From Gemmobacter nectariphilus (GTDB taxonomy: Bacteria; Pseudomonadota; Alphaproteobacteria; Rhodobacterales; Rhodobacteraceae), in NCBI GenBank assembly GCA_020721445.1, contig DYMU01000005.1, positions 1-64,000 on the forward strand: DNA of 64,000 nt, in the 5' to 3' direction. Position numbers and translations under genes: made by a program. A model generated the notes under the pieces. The model did not search any database, was not told the DNA's origin, and saw nothing but the letters and a program-made list of their open reading frames with translations. Of this stretch, positions 26,945 to 36,094 are shown piece by piece; the stretch's first letter is position 1; every line of letters starts with the position of its first letter.

Positions 26945-28607
26945 CTATTCCGACTTTGACGAAGCCTTTGTCCGCGCCCGCGTCGCGCAATTCTTGCAAC
27001 AGGTGGCGCGGCGTCTGGATGGCAGCCTGACAGAGGACGAGTTTCGCCCGCTGCGCCTGATGAACGGCCTTTATCTGCAACTGCATGCCTACATGCTGCG
27101 CGTGGCCATCCCCTATGGCACGGTGTCCCCGCGCCAGATGCGGCAGTTGGCGATGATCGCCGACACCTATGACAAGGGCTATGGCCACTTCACCACCCGC
27201 CAGAACATCCAGTTCAACTGGCCGAAACTGCCCGACGTGCCCGCCATCTTGCAGGCGCTCGCCGATGTTGAAATGCACGCCATCCAGACCTCTGGCAACT
27301 GCGTGCGCAATGTCACCGCCGACCATTTCGCCGGCGCCGCGGCGGATGAGATCGAAGATCCCCGCGCTTACGCCGAGCTTTTGCGCCAATGGTCCACCGA
27401 CCACCCCGAGTTTCAATTCCTGCCGCGCAAGTTCAAGATCGCCATCAGCGGCGCGCCCAATGACCGTGCTGTGACCCGCGCGCATGACATCGGCCTGCGC
27501 ATGGTGCGCAACGCGGCGGGCGCGCCGGGGTTCGAGGTGCTGGTGGGCGGTGGCCTTGGCCGCACCCCGATGATCGGGCAAGTGGTGCGCACCTTCCTGC
27601 CGGTGGCCGACCTGTTGCCCTATGTCGAGGCGGTCCTGTCGGTCTACAACAGCTTTGGCCGACGCGACAACAAATACAAGGCCCGCATCAAGATCACCCT
27701 GCATGAGACTGGAAAAGAAGAACTTTCCCGTCTGATCGAAGAGCGGTTCACCGAATTGCGCCCGCTGTTTGGCGGCCATGACCAGCGCCTTCTGGCCGAC
27801 ATCCGCGCGGCCTTTGCGCCCCCAGCCTTTCGCAGCGCACCGACCGACAGCTTTGATGCCATCTACAGCGCCGATCCGGTGTTCCGCGCCTGGGCCGACA
27901 CCAATCTTGCCCCCCATCGCCACCCGGATTACGCCATTGTCACCATCAGCCTGAAGGCGCATGGCCAGACCCCCGGCGATGCCACGTCCGACCAGATGCG
28001 CCTGATCGCCGATCTGGCCGAACGCCATGGCCACTCTGACCTGCGCATCAGCCACGAGCAGAACATCATCCTGCCGCATGTCCACAAATCCGACCTGTCG
28101 GCCCTGCACGCGGCCCTGATGCAGGCCGGGTTGGCGACGGCGAATGTCGGGCTGATTTCCGACATCATCGCCTGCCCCGGCATGGATTACTGCGCCCTTG
28201 CCACCGCACGCTCGATCCCCATCGCCACCCAGATCGCCCAGCGGTTCAAGGCGCTGGATATCGAGCATGACATCGGCCCGCTGAAGCTCAAGATCTCGGG
28301 CTGCATCAATGCCTGCGGCCATCACCATGTGGGGCACATCGGCATTCTGGGGCTCGACCGCGCGGGGGTGGAAAATTACCAGATCACCCTTGGCGGCGAT
28401 GGCACGCAAACCGCGGTGATCGGCGAAAAGACCGGCCCCGGCTTTGCCTATTCCGAGATCGTGCCCGCGATCGAACGTCTGATCCTGGCCTATCTGAACC
28501 TGCGCCTGTCCCCGGAAGAGACCTTCCTGACCACATTCCGCCGTCTTGGCATGCTGCCCTTCAAGGACGCGCTTTACATCGAAAAGGACGCGCATCATGC
28601 CGCGTGA
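26937..28607 (+). CDS. cysI: Sulfite reductase (nitrite/sulfite reductase haemoprotein)
   Basis: A 556-residue siroheme/4Fe-4S reductase that reduces sulfite to sulfide with six electrons. The substrate/haem region HFTTRQNIQFNW and TSGNCVRNVTADH is visible. The cluster cysteines lie in CPGMDYC and GCINACGHHHVGHIG. ATG 26937 (MYSYSDFDEAFVR) overlaps DUF2849. The single-subunit ferredoxin-type form fits the Fpr gene downstream as an electron source (inference). Confidence 0.94.
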   Translation: MYSYSDFDEAFVRARVAQFLQQVARRLDGSLTEDEFRPLRLMNGLYLQLHAYMLRVAIPYGTVSPRQMRQLAMIADTYDKGYGHFTTRQNIQFNWPKLPDVPAILQALADVEMHAIQTSGNCVRNVTADHFAGAAADEIEDPRAYAELLRQWSTDHPEFQFLPRKFKIAISGAPNDRAVTRAHDIGLRMVRNAAGAPGFEVLVGGGLGRTPMIGQVVRTFLPVADLLPYVEAVLSVYNSFGRRDNKYKARIKITLHETGKEELSRLIEERFTELRPLFGGHDQRLLADIRAAFAPPAFRSAPTDSFDAIYSADPVFRAWADTNLAPHRHPDYAIVTISLKAHGQTPGDATSDQMRLIADLAERHGHSDLRISHEQNIILPHVHKSDLSALHAALMQAGLATANVGLISDIIACPGMDYCALATARSIPIATQIAQRFKALDIEHDIGPLKLKISGCINACGHHHVGHIGILGLDRAGVENYQITLGGDGTQTAVIGEKTGPGFAYSEIVPAIERLILAYLNLRLSPEETFLTTFRRLGMLPFKDALYIEKDAHHAA

Positions 28608-29343
28608 TCACCATCTGGGGCTGGGAAGCGAACGGGTCCACGCCCTTAATCTGCGCCACCAGCATGACACCGCCGCCGCGATTTTGCACCACAGCCTGCA
28701 CGATGGCGCGCTTGGCGCGCTGGCCCTGGTGTCGTCTTTTGGCGCGGAATCGGTGGTGCTGCTGCACATGCTCAGCCAGATCGCGCCACAGACCCCGGTG
28801 CTGTTCATCGACACAGGGCTGCTGTTTCCCGAAACGCTGGACTATCAGCGCCGGATCAGCGACCTGTTGCATTTGCGCGATGTCCGCATCCTGCGCGCGG
28901 CCCCGCAGCGTCTGGCGGCCGAAGACCCCGACTGCAGCCTGCATCACCGCAACGGTGATGCCTGCTGCGCCCTGCGCAAGGTGGAACCGCTGGAGCAGGC
29001 CCTGTCAGGGTTTGACGGCTGGATCACCGGTCGCAAACGCTATCAGGCCAGCACCCGCGAAACGGTCGAGTTCTTCGAGGCCGAGGGCGACAGCCGCATC
29101 AAGGTCAATCCGCTGGCGCGTTGGGGACGCGATGACATAGACGCCTACATGACCGCGCACCGCCTGCCACGTCACCCGCTGGTGGCCAAAGGCTTTCCCA
29201 GCATCGGCTGCATGCCCTGCACCTCGGCGGTCAAGCCGGATGAAGACCCGCGCGCAGGCCGTTGGCGCAACTCGGAAAAAACCGAATGCGGCATTCATTT
29301 CATCAATGGCGCCGCCCACAGCACGAAGGCCCGCACGACATGA
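28597..29343 (+). CDS. cysH: Phosphoadenylyl/adenylyl-sulfate reductase
   Basis: A 248-residue thiol-dependent reductase giving sulfite from activated sulfate. The cluster-type cysteines C123-C124 (DACCALRKVEPL) and C205/C208 (GCMPCT) indicate a 4Fe-4S APS reductase rather than the cluster-less PAPS enzyme. The catalytic C231 is in KTECGIH. SFGAESVVLLHM and FIDTGLLFPET form the nucleotide site. It overlaps cysI by 11 bases. Confidence 0.95.
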   Translation: MPRDHHLGLGSERVHALNLRHQHDTAAAILHHSLHDGALGALALVSSFGAESVVLLHMLSQIAPQTPVLFIDTGLLFPETLDYQRRISDLLHLRDVRILRAAPQRLAAEDPDCSLHHRNGDACCALRKVEPLEQALSGFDGWITGRKRYQASTRETVEFFEAEGDSRIKVNPLARWGRDDIDAYMTAHRLPRHPLVAKGFPSIGCMPCTSAVKPDEDPRAGRWRNSEKTECGIHFINGAAHSTKARTT

Positions 29344-29744
29344 GCGTGATCGTCACCGACACGGGCTTTGCCCCGGCTGAACCCGTCAATGCCGTCACGC
29401 TGGCCGATCTGGCGCTGCATCAGGGCGCGGTCGATCTGGCCCCGACCGACCCGCCCGACGCCCTGCGCGACGCCCTGCCCGCGCTGCATCTGATCCGCAT
29501 TGCCTGCCCCGGTTTCAGCGACGGCCGCGCCTTCACCATCGCGCGTCGCCTGCGGATGATGGGCTTTGCCGGCGAGTTGCGCGCGCTTGGCCCGCTGCTG
29601 GCCGATCAATACACCATGCTGCGCCGGGTGGGGTTTGACTCGGTCGAGATTCCCGACGCTCTGGCCGCCCGGCAACCCGCCGCGCAATGGCAGTTCCGCG
29701 CCGACTGGCAGGCGCATGACTATCAGGCCCGCTTGCGGGCCTGA
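29340..29744 (+). CDS. DUF934 protein of sulfite reduction operon
   Basis: A 134-residue DUF934 protein, found almost always next to cysI/cysH. Typical segments are FSDGRAFTIARRLRMMGFAGELRALGPLLADQ (in part) and MLRRVGFDSVEIPD. The ATG overlaps the cysH stop (ATGA). It is the last gene of the operon. Its role is unproven; a sulfite reductase helper is the usual suggestion. Confidence 0.9.
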   Translation: MSVIVTDTGFAPAEPVNAVTLADLALHQGAVDLAPTDPPDALRDALPALHLIRIACPGFSDGRAFTIARRLRMMGFAGELRALGPLLADQYTMLRRVGFDSVEIPDALAARQPAAQWQFRADWQAHDYQARLRA

Positions 29745-29775
29745 CCATTGGCCGCACCCGCATCTGATCTGGCCT

Positions 29776-29789
29776 CTGATCTGGATCAA
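29776..29789 (+). promoter_or_regulatory. FNR-type box upstream of fpr
   Basis: CTGAT-CTGG-ATCAA matches nine of the ten conserved bases of the FNR/CRP-type box TTGAT-N4-ATCAA. It lies about 41 bases upstream of the fpr ATG. FnrL would be the expected regulator in this group. No strong -10/-35 could be fixed next to it, so it could act as activator or repressor, or be fortuitous. Confidence 0.45.
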
Positions 29790-29829
29790 AGCTAGAAAGT
29801 ATATGCCGGAATAGGCCGGACCAAAGCCA

Positions 29830-30663
29830 ATGACCGAAGTGATCCCCATGAAAGATGCATCCCCCGACCCCGCCGTTCGCAAACATCTGCCCGATGCGGC
29901 AAAGGTCACGCACGTCACCCATTGGACCGACCGGCTGTTTTCCTTCCGGGTCGAGCGGCCGCGCACCTTGCGCTTCCGGTCGGGCGAATTCGTGATGATC
30001 GGCCTGATGGATGAACGCGACAAACCGCTCTTGCGCGCCTATTCCATCGCCTCGCCGTCCTGGGACGAAGAGCTGGAGTTCTATTCGATCAAGGTGCCCG
30101 ATGGCCCGCTGACCTCGAAACTCCAGCACATTCAGGTTGGCGATGAAATCATCTTGCGGCCCAAGCCGGTCGGCACACTGGTGCATGACGCGCTGTTGCC
30201 CGGCAAGCGGCTGTGGTTTCTGGCCACCGGCACCGGCATCGCACCCTTTGCCAGCCTGATGCGCGAACCCGAGACCTATGAAAAATACGATCAGGTTATC
30301 ATGATGCACACCTGCCGCGAACTGGCCGAGCTGGAATATGGCCGACAGTTGGTGGACAGCCTGAAAGACGATCCGCTGATCGGCGAGTTGGTTGGCGACA
30401 AGCTGCTCTATTACCCCACCACCACGCGCGAACCCTCGGCGCACATGGGCCGGGTGACCGACAACCTGTCGTCCGGCAAGGTCTTTGCCGACCTGAACCT
30501 GCCACCGATGGACCCGGCAAGCGACCGCGCCATGGTCTGCGGCAGCCTTGCCTTCAACATTGACGTCAAGGCCATCCTCGAAGGCTTCGGCCTGCGCGAG
30601 GGCGCAAACTCGGAACCCCGGGAATATGTGGTGGAAAAGGCCTTCGTCGGCGACGGCATCTAA
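29830..30663 (+). CDS. fpr: Ferredoxin/flavodoxin-NADP+ reductase
   Basis: A 277-residue FAD enzyme of the bacterial class. FAD binding is at RAYSIASP (residues 65-72 by eye), followed by EFYSIKVPDGPLTSKLQHI. NADP binding is at FLATGTGIAPFASLMR and VCGSLAFNIDVK. The C-terminus EYVVEKAFVGDGI is that of the R. capsulatus enzyme. It could shuttle electrons to ferredoxin for the sulfite reductase just upstream. Confidence 0.95.
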   Translation: MTEVIPMKDASPDPAVRKHLPDAAKVTHVTHWTDRLFSFRVERPRTLRFRSGEFVMIGLMDERDKPLLRAYSIASPSWDEELEFYSIKVPDGPLTSKLQHIQVGDEIILRPKPVGTLVHDALLPGKRLWFLATGTGIAPFASLMREPETYEKYDQVIMMHTCRELAELEYGRQLVDSLKDDPLIGELVGDKLLYYPTTTREPSAHMGRVTDNLSSGKVFADLNLPPMDPASDRAMVCGSLAFNIDVKAILEGFGLREGANSEPREYVVEKAFVGDGI

Positions 30664-30684
30664 GGCCGCAGCGTCACCTTGCAA

Positions 30685-30715
30685 AAAAGGGCCGCACCCA
30701 TGGCGCGGCCCTTTT
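30685..30715. terminator. Bidirectional intrinsic terminator (fpr / Ala-rich gene)
   Basis: A perfect 11-bp stem, AAAAGGGCCGC (30685-30695) with GCGGCCCTTTT (30705-30715), loop nine bases. It is flanked by A-rich and T-rich tracts on both sides, so it can stop transcripts of the convergent genes on either strand. Confidence 0.85.
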
Positions 30716-30738
30716 CCTTTGATCTGCCCGGGGCCGGT

Positions 30739-31401
30739 TTACAGGCCCAGGGCGGCTTTCACCTGGGTGATGACGCCGTCCAGCAGCGACGGATTGGCCG
30801 CGGCGGCATCGACCGCCGATTTCAGCGAGGTCTTGGTGGCCTCGTCCAGCGCCGCGCCGTCGATCAGGCCTTTCACCGCATCGGCGTTGAAATTGGCCGG
30901 GTCCAGCACCGCAGCAGCGCCTTCGACAGCCGAGGCCGCAGCATCCGTCGCGGCGGCGGCGGCGTCAGAGGCCGCAGCAGCGGCGCCGTTGGCAGCATCG
31001 GTCGCCACATCGGCGGCGGCATCGGCCGCGTCGGTGGCCACGGCAGTCGCGCCCTCGACCGCCTCGGTCGCGGCGGCGGCAGCATCGCCGGCCGCTTGCG
31101 ATGCGGCGGCAGCGGCGTCTTCGGCAACCGCAGCCGCCCCTTCAACCGCGCCGGTCAAGGCTTCGGTCGCGGACTCGGTCGCAGCCGTCGCCGCGGCGGC
31201 AGCCTGCTCGGCTGCGGTCTTGGCGGCGGCTTCCGCCTCGGTTGCAGCTGCGGCTGCCGCTTCTTCGGCTGCCTTTGCCGCGTCGGCCGCGGTGGCCACA
31301 GCTTCTTCAGCGGCCTTTTGTGCCGGTGCATAGCTGAACAGATAATACCCGCCCGCCGCAAGCAGGACGATGATCGCACCGATGATGACGTTCTTGTTCA
31401 T
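30739..31401 (-). CDS. Alanine-rich membrane-anchored protein (unknown)
   Basis: A 220-residue protein with an N-terminal membrane helix (VIIGAIIVLLAAGGYYLFSYA, about residues 5-24). A low-complexity region of roughly residues 30-165 follows, dominated by Ala with Glu/Asp/Thr at intervals (AAEEAAAAAATEAEAAAK-type). A more normal C-terminal helical segment (NFNADAVKGLIDGAALDEATK) comes last. ATG 31401 has GGAGG about nine bases upstream. I do not recognise a named family. It could be a periplasm-facing helical spacer or a stress/LEA-like protein. Confidence 0.8.
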   Translation of the reverse strand: MNKNVIIGAIIVLLAAGGYYLFSYAPAQKAAEEAVATAADAAKAAEEAAAAAATEAEAAAKTAAEQAAAAATAATESATEALTGAVEGAAAVAEDAAAAASQAAGDAAAAATEAVEGATAVATDAADAAADVATDAANGAAAAASDAAAAATDAAASAVEGAAAVLDPANFNADAVKGLIDGAALDEATKTSLKSAVDAAAANPSLLDGVITQVKAALGL

Positions 31402-31580
31402 TTTCAAACCTCCATATTCGGAATTTCATCCGATTGTCCGGTCGATATGGCACCGGGCGGACCGAATGAGAAGCATGCAGATCGCCGCCCCCCTCTGCGC
31501 CGCACGGCCTGCTGCCCGCATCGGCTGATTTCCGCCGTGCCCGGCCCCTGCGATCCGGCGGGCGGATGCAATGAATGGCA

Positions 31581-31609
31581 TTGAACCCAAGGCCCGGTCC
31601 GTCTATCCT
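31581..31609 (+). promoter_or_regulatory. Candidate infC promoter
   Basis: TTGAAC (31581-31586), a 17-base spacer and TATCCT (31604-31609) give a good sigma-70 promoter. The predicted 5' UTR is about 30 bases to the proposed AUA start at 31647. Confidence 0.55.
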
Positions 31610-31646
31610 GCTACGCCTGTAGCCCAACCACAAAAGGACGACCACC

Positions 31647-32186
31647 ATAGCCCGCAGACCCCACAACGCCCCGCCGCAGCGCGAAACGGGCCCCCGTGTG
31701 AATGACCGTATCCGTGGCGCGGAAATCCGCCTGATCGGTGCCGATGGCGAAAATGTCGGCGTCGTCTCGCCCGCACGCGCCATGCAGCTTGCCGAAGAGG
31801 CGGGTCTTGATCTGGTCGAGATCAGCCCGAACGCGGAACCGCCGGTCTGCAAGATCATGGATTTCGGCAAGTTCAAGTATGAGACGCAAAAGCGCGAGGC
31901 CGAAGCGCGCAAAAAGCAAAAGATCATCGAGATCAAGGAAATCAAGTTCCGCCCGGGCACCGACACGCATGATTATGACGTGAAGATGCGCTCGGTGCTG
32001 AAGTTTCTGGAAGAGGGCGACAAGGTAAAGGTCACCTTGCGCTTTCGTGGCCGCGAAATGGCCCACCAGAATCTGGGTCTGGAACTGTTGAACCGGGTGG
32101 CTGCCGATGTCGGCGAAAACGGCAAGGTGGAATCGATGCCCCGGCTGGAAGGCCGCCAGATGGTGATGATGATCGGGCCAAGGTAA
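31647..32186 (+). CDS. infC: Translation initiation factor IF-3 (apparent AUA start)
   Basis: A 179-residue IF-3. The N-terminal domain has [21 protein letters not shown] and [17 protein letters not shown]; the C-terminal domain has [19 protein letters not shown] and ends MVMMIGPR. No ATG, GTG, TTG or CTG lies in frame between the upstream stop (31620) and GTG 31698. The codons for the conserved [16 protein letters not shown] stretch lie upstream of that GTG. They are preceded by ATA at 31647 with AAAAGGA eight bases upstream. AUA would fit the rare-start autoregulation known for infC (AUU in E. coli). The GTG would give a protein 17 residues shorter. Confidence 0.92.
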   Translation: MARRPHNAPPQRETGPRVNDRIRGAEIRLIGADGENVGVVSPARAMQLAEEAGLDLVEISPNAEPPVCKIMDFGKFKYETQKREAEARKKQKIIEIKEIKFRPGTDTHDYDVKMRSVLKFLEEGDKVKVTLRFRGREMAHQNLGLELLNRVAADVGENGKVESMPRLEGRQMVMMIGPR

Positions 32187-32209
32187 CAGCCCGGTCCACG
32201 GCATCGGTC

Positions 32210-32232
32210 ACGGGGGCATCGGCCCCCGTTTT
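32210..32232 (+). terminator. Intrinsic terminator after infC
   Basis: ACGGGGGC (32210-32217) pairs with GCCCCCGT (32222-32229) around a 4-base loop, followed by a TTTTCGTTT tract. It lies 24 bases after the infC stop. Confidence 0.8.
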
Positions 32233-32370
32233 CGTTTCCGCGGCCTTGTCTGGGGAGCGGCTTTGTCTGGCACGGCAGCCCTGTGCCAGCCAGCCGCCGC
32301 TGCGCAATTCGCGCCGGACTTTTGCAGCTGCCCACTGGAAACCGGCCGCTCTTTGCGCTAGGCGACAGGC

Positions 32371-33414
32371 ATGACCCAGGAACTCACCCTCATCCGTCCC
32401 GATGACTGGCACCTGCACCTGCGCGATGGCGCGGTGCTGCACGGGGTGCTGCCCGAAACCGCGCGTCATTTTGCCCGCGCCATCATTATGCCAAACCTGG
32501 TGCCACCGGTGGTGACCGGCGCTGACGCCGCGGCCTACCGCGACCGTATCCTTGCCGCCCTGCCCGAAGGTGCCGCGTTCACGCCGCTGATGACGCTTTA
32601 TCTGACCGAAGCCACCGACCCCGCCGACGTGGCCGCCGCCCAGGCCTCGGGTCTGGTCAAGGCGGTCAAGCTTTACCCGGCCGGGGCCACCACCAATTCG
32701 CACGGCGGCGTGCATGATACCGACAAGGTCATGCCGGTGCTGGAGAAAATGGCCGAGATCGGCCTGCCCCTGTGCGTGCATGGCGAGGTGACGACACCCG
32801 AAGTCGACATCTTCGACCGTGAGGCGGTGTTCATCGACACCGTGCTGGATCCGCTGCGCCGCCGCCTGCCGGGCCTGCGCGTGGTGATGGAACACATCAC
32901 CACCGAACAGGGTGTGGCCTATGCCCGCGCCGGTGGACCTGACCTTGGCGCCACCATCACCACCCATCACCTGATCCTCAACCGCAACCACATCTTGGTC
33001 GGCGGGATCAAGCCGCACTATTACTGCCTTCCGGTCGCCAAGCGTGAGCGTCATCGCCTGGCCCTGCGCGAGGCCGCGACTTCTGGCGAGGCCCGGTTCT
33101 TTCTGGGCACCGATTCCGCGCCGCATGTCGATGCGCTGAAAGAACAGGCCTGCGGCTGTGCGGGCTGTTTTACCGCCACCAACACCCTGCCCCTGCTGGC
33201 ACATGTGTTTGAGCAAGACGGCGCCCTTGACCGGCTTGAGGCCTTCACCAGCCGCAACGGCCCGGCCTTCTACCGACTGCCGGTCAACGAGGCGCACCTG
33301 CGCCTTGTCAAGCATCAGACCCCGCAAGCCTGGCCCGAGAAGATCTTCACCGAAGCCGGCCCCGTCACCGTTTTCAACCCTGGCTTTCCCGTGTTCTGGC
33401 ATGTGGAAAGCTGA
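32371..33414 (+). CDS. pyrC: Dihydroorotase (class II)
   Basis: A 347-residue zinc amidohydrolase closing carbamoylaspartate to dihydroorotate in pyrimidine synthesis. The zinc motif DWHLHLRDG is at residues 11-19. The carbamylated Lys lies in [25 protein letters not shown] and [10 protein letters not shown] supply further ligands. Length is normal for the short class II type. It is followed by pyrE across a palindromic element. Confidence 0.95.
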   Translation: MTQELTLIRPDDWHLHLRDGAVLHGVLPETARHFARAIIMPNLVPPVVTGADAAAYRDRILAALPEGAAFTPLMTLYLTEATDPADVAAAQASGLVKAVKLYPAGATTNSHGGVHDTDKVMPVLEKMAEIGLPLCVHGEVTTPEVDIFDREAVFIDTVLDPLRRRLPGLRVVMEHITTEQGVAYARAGGPDLGATITTHHLILNRNHILVGGIKPHYYCLPVAKRERHRLALREAATSGEARFFLGTDSAPHVDALKEQACGCAGCFTATNTLPLLAHVFEQDGALDRLEAFTSRNGPAFYRLPVNEAHLRLVKHQTPQAWPEKIFTEAGPVTVFNPGFPVFWHVES

Positions 33415-33417
33415 TTT

Positions 33418-33496
33418 CCTCTTGGCAAAAATACCCCCCGCGGAGCGTCCCCGGCCAGCCGCGGATGCCTCCGGCGGGGGTATTTCGACCAAGAGG
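33418..33496. repeat. Dispersed palindromic intergenic element, copy 2 (pyrC-pyrE gap)
   Basis: A long inverted repeat: CCTCTTGG (33418-33425) with CCAAGAGG (33489-33496), and AAATACCCCC (33429-33438) with GGGGGTATTT (33476-33485). About 37 bases lie between the inner arms. This is the full two-armed form. The copy at 43481 has only the left arm. It could act as a terminator or as an RNA-processing signal between the pyr genes. Confidence 0.7.
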
Positions 33497-33519
33497 ATGC
33501 AGCCCGAAAGAACCCTTTC

Positions 33520-34197
33520 ATGATCGCCGCCGCCTTTCCGCCGAAGGATGAAATTGCCCGCCTGACCGCCCGCGCCTTGTTGGAGATCAAGGCGGTGCAT
33601 TTCAATGCCGAGACGCCGTTCACGCTGGCCAGCGGTCTGCCCAGCCCGACCTATATCGACTGTCGCAAGCTGATCTCTTACCCGCGCATCCGCAGCCTGC
33701 TGATGGATTTCATGACGGTGACGGTGATGCGCGAAGCCGGGTTCGAGGCGTTCGACAACATTGCCGGGGGCGAAACCGCCGGCATCCCGTTTGCCGCGCT
33801 GGTGGCCGAGCGTCTGGCCCTGCCGATGACCTATGTCCGCAAGAAGCCCAAAGGCTATGGCCGCAACGCCCGCATCGAAGGCGTGATGACCGAAGGGCAA
33901 CGGGTGTTGCTGGTCGAGGATCTGACCACCGATGGCGGATCGAAACTGTCGTTTGTCGATGCGATCCGCGACACCGGGGCGCAGTGTGCCCACACTGCGG
34001 TGATCTTTTACTACGGCATCTTTGAGGGCACCGAAGAACGTCTGGCCGCGCATGGGGTGGCCTTGCACCACCTGTGCACCTGGTGGGATGTGCTGGCCGA
34101 GGCCCGCGCCCAGGCTGCGTTCGACACTGCCACACTGGCCGAGGTCGAGGCGTTCCTGAAAGCCCCGCGCGCCTGGCAAGAGGCCCGCAAGGTCTGA
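33520..34197 (+). CDS. pyrE: Orotate phosphoribosyltransferase
   Basis: A 225-residue type I phosphoribosyltransferase making OMP. The opening [19 protein letters not shown] and the PRPP-binding loop [14 protein letters not shown] are clear, with [17 protein letters not shown] as the flexible loop. Together with pyrC it covers two adjacent steps of pyrimidine synthesis. Confidence 0.95.
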   Translation: MIAAAFPPKDEIARLTARALLEIKAVHFNAETPFTLASGLPSPTYIDCRKLISYPRIRSLLMDFMTVTVMREAGFEAFDNIAGGETAGIPFAALVAERLALPMTYVRKKPKGYGRNARIEGVMTEGQRVLLVEDLTTDGGSKLSFVDAIRDTGAQCAHTAVIFYYGIFEGTEERLAAHGVALHHLCTWWDVLAEARAQAAFDTATLAEVEAFLKAPRAWQEARKV

Positions 34198-34499
34198 CCC
34201 CCGGCAAGGCCTGCCCGCCGCAAGATCTGACGCCTGGCACCGGGGCCGTCGCTTCCTGACGCAAGGTGAGGCGGGACAAGTCTGTGGGCGATTTGCGCAT
34301 AACCCCTGCGGCGAATCGCAGATATGTGCTACGTCGTAGGGCGCACCGCTATTGCTGGTAGGTAGGCACGGACAAAGCGCCAGCCTTGGCTTGGCTGTAA
34401 AACCGTCCAAAGGCTTATCCCCAAGGTTACCCGGTCTTGCCCGGTTCCGCCCCAACCGGCTATAGCGGGTGCCACAGAAAAAATTCGCGGGGGCAGGAT
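34198..34499. other. Non-coding gap upstream of dnaB
   Basis: I see no gene in these 302 bases. A weak promoter can be proposed for dnaB: TTGCCC (34437-34442), 18-base spacer, TATAGC (34461-34466), about 34 bases before the ATG. The first 100 bases are GC-rich with short repeats of CTGACGC-type sequence and no convincing terminator. Confidence 0.4.
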
Positions 34500-35999
34500 A
34501 TGAGCGACGTAGCCAAGAGCAGCACCAATCTTTCGCTGGTGCCAGAGACAGACACCCAGCCGCACAATATCGAGGCTGAACAGCAGCTTCTGGGCGCGAT
34601 CCTGACCAACAATGACGTCTATGACCGCATCAGCAGCACGGTGAAATCCGAGCATTTCTATGACCCGGTCCACCAGCGCATCTATCAGAAATCCGCCGCC
34701 CGCATCCAGAAGAACGCGCTGGCCAGCCCGGTCACCTTGAAGCCGTTCTTTGACGACGACGAAGGCCTGCGCGAATTGGGTGGTCCGGCCTACCTTGTGC
34801 GGCTGGCGGGGGCGGCGATCAGCGCCTATGCCGCGCGCGATTATGCCCAGATGATCTATGACCTTGCGGTGCGGCGCGAGCTGATCGCCCTTGGCCGCGA
34901 CATCTCGGCCCGCGCGGCCAAGGTCGACATCGCCTCTGAGCCGCGCGAGCAGATCATCGAGGCCGAGCAGCGGCTTTACAAGCTGGGCGAACAGGGCGTG
35001 GCCGAGCGTGGATTTCAAAGCTTTCTCAAGGCCGTAACCGACGCTGTGAACGTGGCAAACGCCGCCTATCAGCGCGGCGGCGGCCTCGCGGGTATTTCCA
35101 CCGGGCTGGTCGATCTGGACAAGAAGCTGGGCGGTTTGCACGAAAGTGATCTGTTGATTCTGGCTGGGCGGCCGTCGATGGGCAAGACCTCGCTGGCCAC
35201 CAACATCGCCTTCAATGTCGCCAAGGCCTACAAGCGCGGGCGCAAGCCCGACGGGTCGGAGGGTGCTGTCGAAGGCGGCGTGGTGGGGTTTTTCAGCCTT
35301 GAGATGAGCGCCGAGCAGCTTGCCGCGCGGATCCTGTCCGAGGCCTCGGAAGTGCCATCGGAACAGATCCGCCGTGGTGACATGACCGAGGTGGAGTTCC
35401 GGCGCTTTGTTGATGCCGCCAAGCAGCTTGAATCCTGCCCGCTTTATATTGACGACACGCCCGCCTTGCCGATCAGCCAGGTGGCGGCACGCGCGCGTCG
35501 TCTCAAGCGCACCCATGGTCTTGATCTGCTGATCATCGACTATCTTCAGCTTCTGAAAGGCTCGGCCAGAAGTTCGGAAGGCAACCGGGTACAGGAAGTC
35601 TCGGAAATCACCCAAGGGCTGAAGGCCATCGCCAAGGAACTGGATATTCCGGTGATCGCGCTGTCGCAGTTGTCGCGTCAGGTGGAAAGCCGCGAGGACA
35701 AGCGGCCGCAACTGTCTGACCTGCGCGAATCCGGGTCGATCGAACAGGACGCCGATGTGGTGATGTTTGTCTACCGCGACGAATACTACAAGGAACGCGA
35801 AAAGCCCGGCGACCACGAGCTGGAAAAGATGGCCGCCTGGCAGCAGGTGATGGAGCAGGTGCATGGCAAGGCCGAGGTGATCATCGGCAAGCAGCGCCAT
35901 GGGCCGATCGGGTCGGTCGAGCTGTCGTTCGAGGGTCGTTTCACCCGGTTTGGCAATCTTGCCAGGCCCTGGCAGGGCAACGAGACCAACGGCTACTGA
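34500..35999 (+). CDS. dnaB: Replicative DNA helicase DnaB
   Basis: A 499-residue hexameric helicase that unwinds the fork 5' to 3'. The N-terminal DnaB domain starts PHNIEAEQQLLGAIL. The RecA-like domain has Walker A GRPSMGKT (residues 223-230), the FFSLEMSAEQLAAR motif, DLLIIDYLQLL (Walker B) and ALSQLSRQVE. No intein is present. ATG 34500 follows GGGGGCAGGAT. Confidence 0.97.
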   Translation: MSDVAKSSTNLSLVPETDTQPHNIEAEQQLLGAILTNNDVYDRISSTVKSEHFYDPVHQRIYQKSAARIQKNALASPVTLKPFFDDDEGLRELGGPAYLVRLAGAAISAYAARDYAQMIYDLAVRRELIALGRDISARAAKVDIASEPREQIIEAEQRLYKLGEQGVAERGFQSFLKAVTDAVNVANAAYQRGGGLAGISTGLVDLDKKLGGLHESDLLILAGRPSMGKTSLATNIAFNVAKAYKRGRKPDGSEGAVEGGVVGFFSLEMSAEQLAARILSEASEVPSEQIRRGDMTEVEFRRFVDAAKQLESCPLYIDDTPALPISQVAARARRLKRTHGLDLLIIDYLQLLKGSARSSEGNRVQEVSEITQGLKAIAKELDIPVIALSQLSRQVESREDKRPQLSDLRESGSIEQDADVVMFVYRDEYYKEREKPGDHELEKMAAWQQVMEQVHGKAEVIIGKQRHGPIGSVELSFEGRFTRFGNLARPWQGNETNGY

Positions 36000-36094
36000 C
36001 CGGGCCGCGCCGATCTGGCGCAAACCCTGCCCCGGCGGAATCTTGGGGTGCGTTTTGGGCTTGACCACGACGCGGTGCCTGTCAAGAAAGCGCC

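Noticed and set aside
26814-28598. 594-codon open frame antisense to cysI
   Set aside because: Long antisense frames are expected in high-G+C genes. The translation has no recognisable motif, while cysI on the other strand has clear cluster cysteines.
32032-34455. 807-codon antisense frame across infC, pyrC and pyrE
   Set aside because: It spans three well-supported genes and intergenic terminators, and its translation is compositionally odd (Gly/Arg/His-rich).
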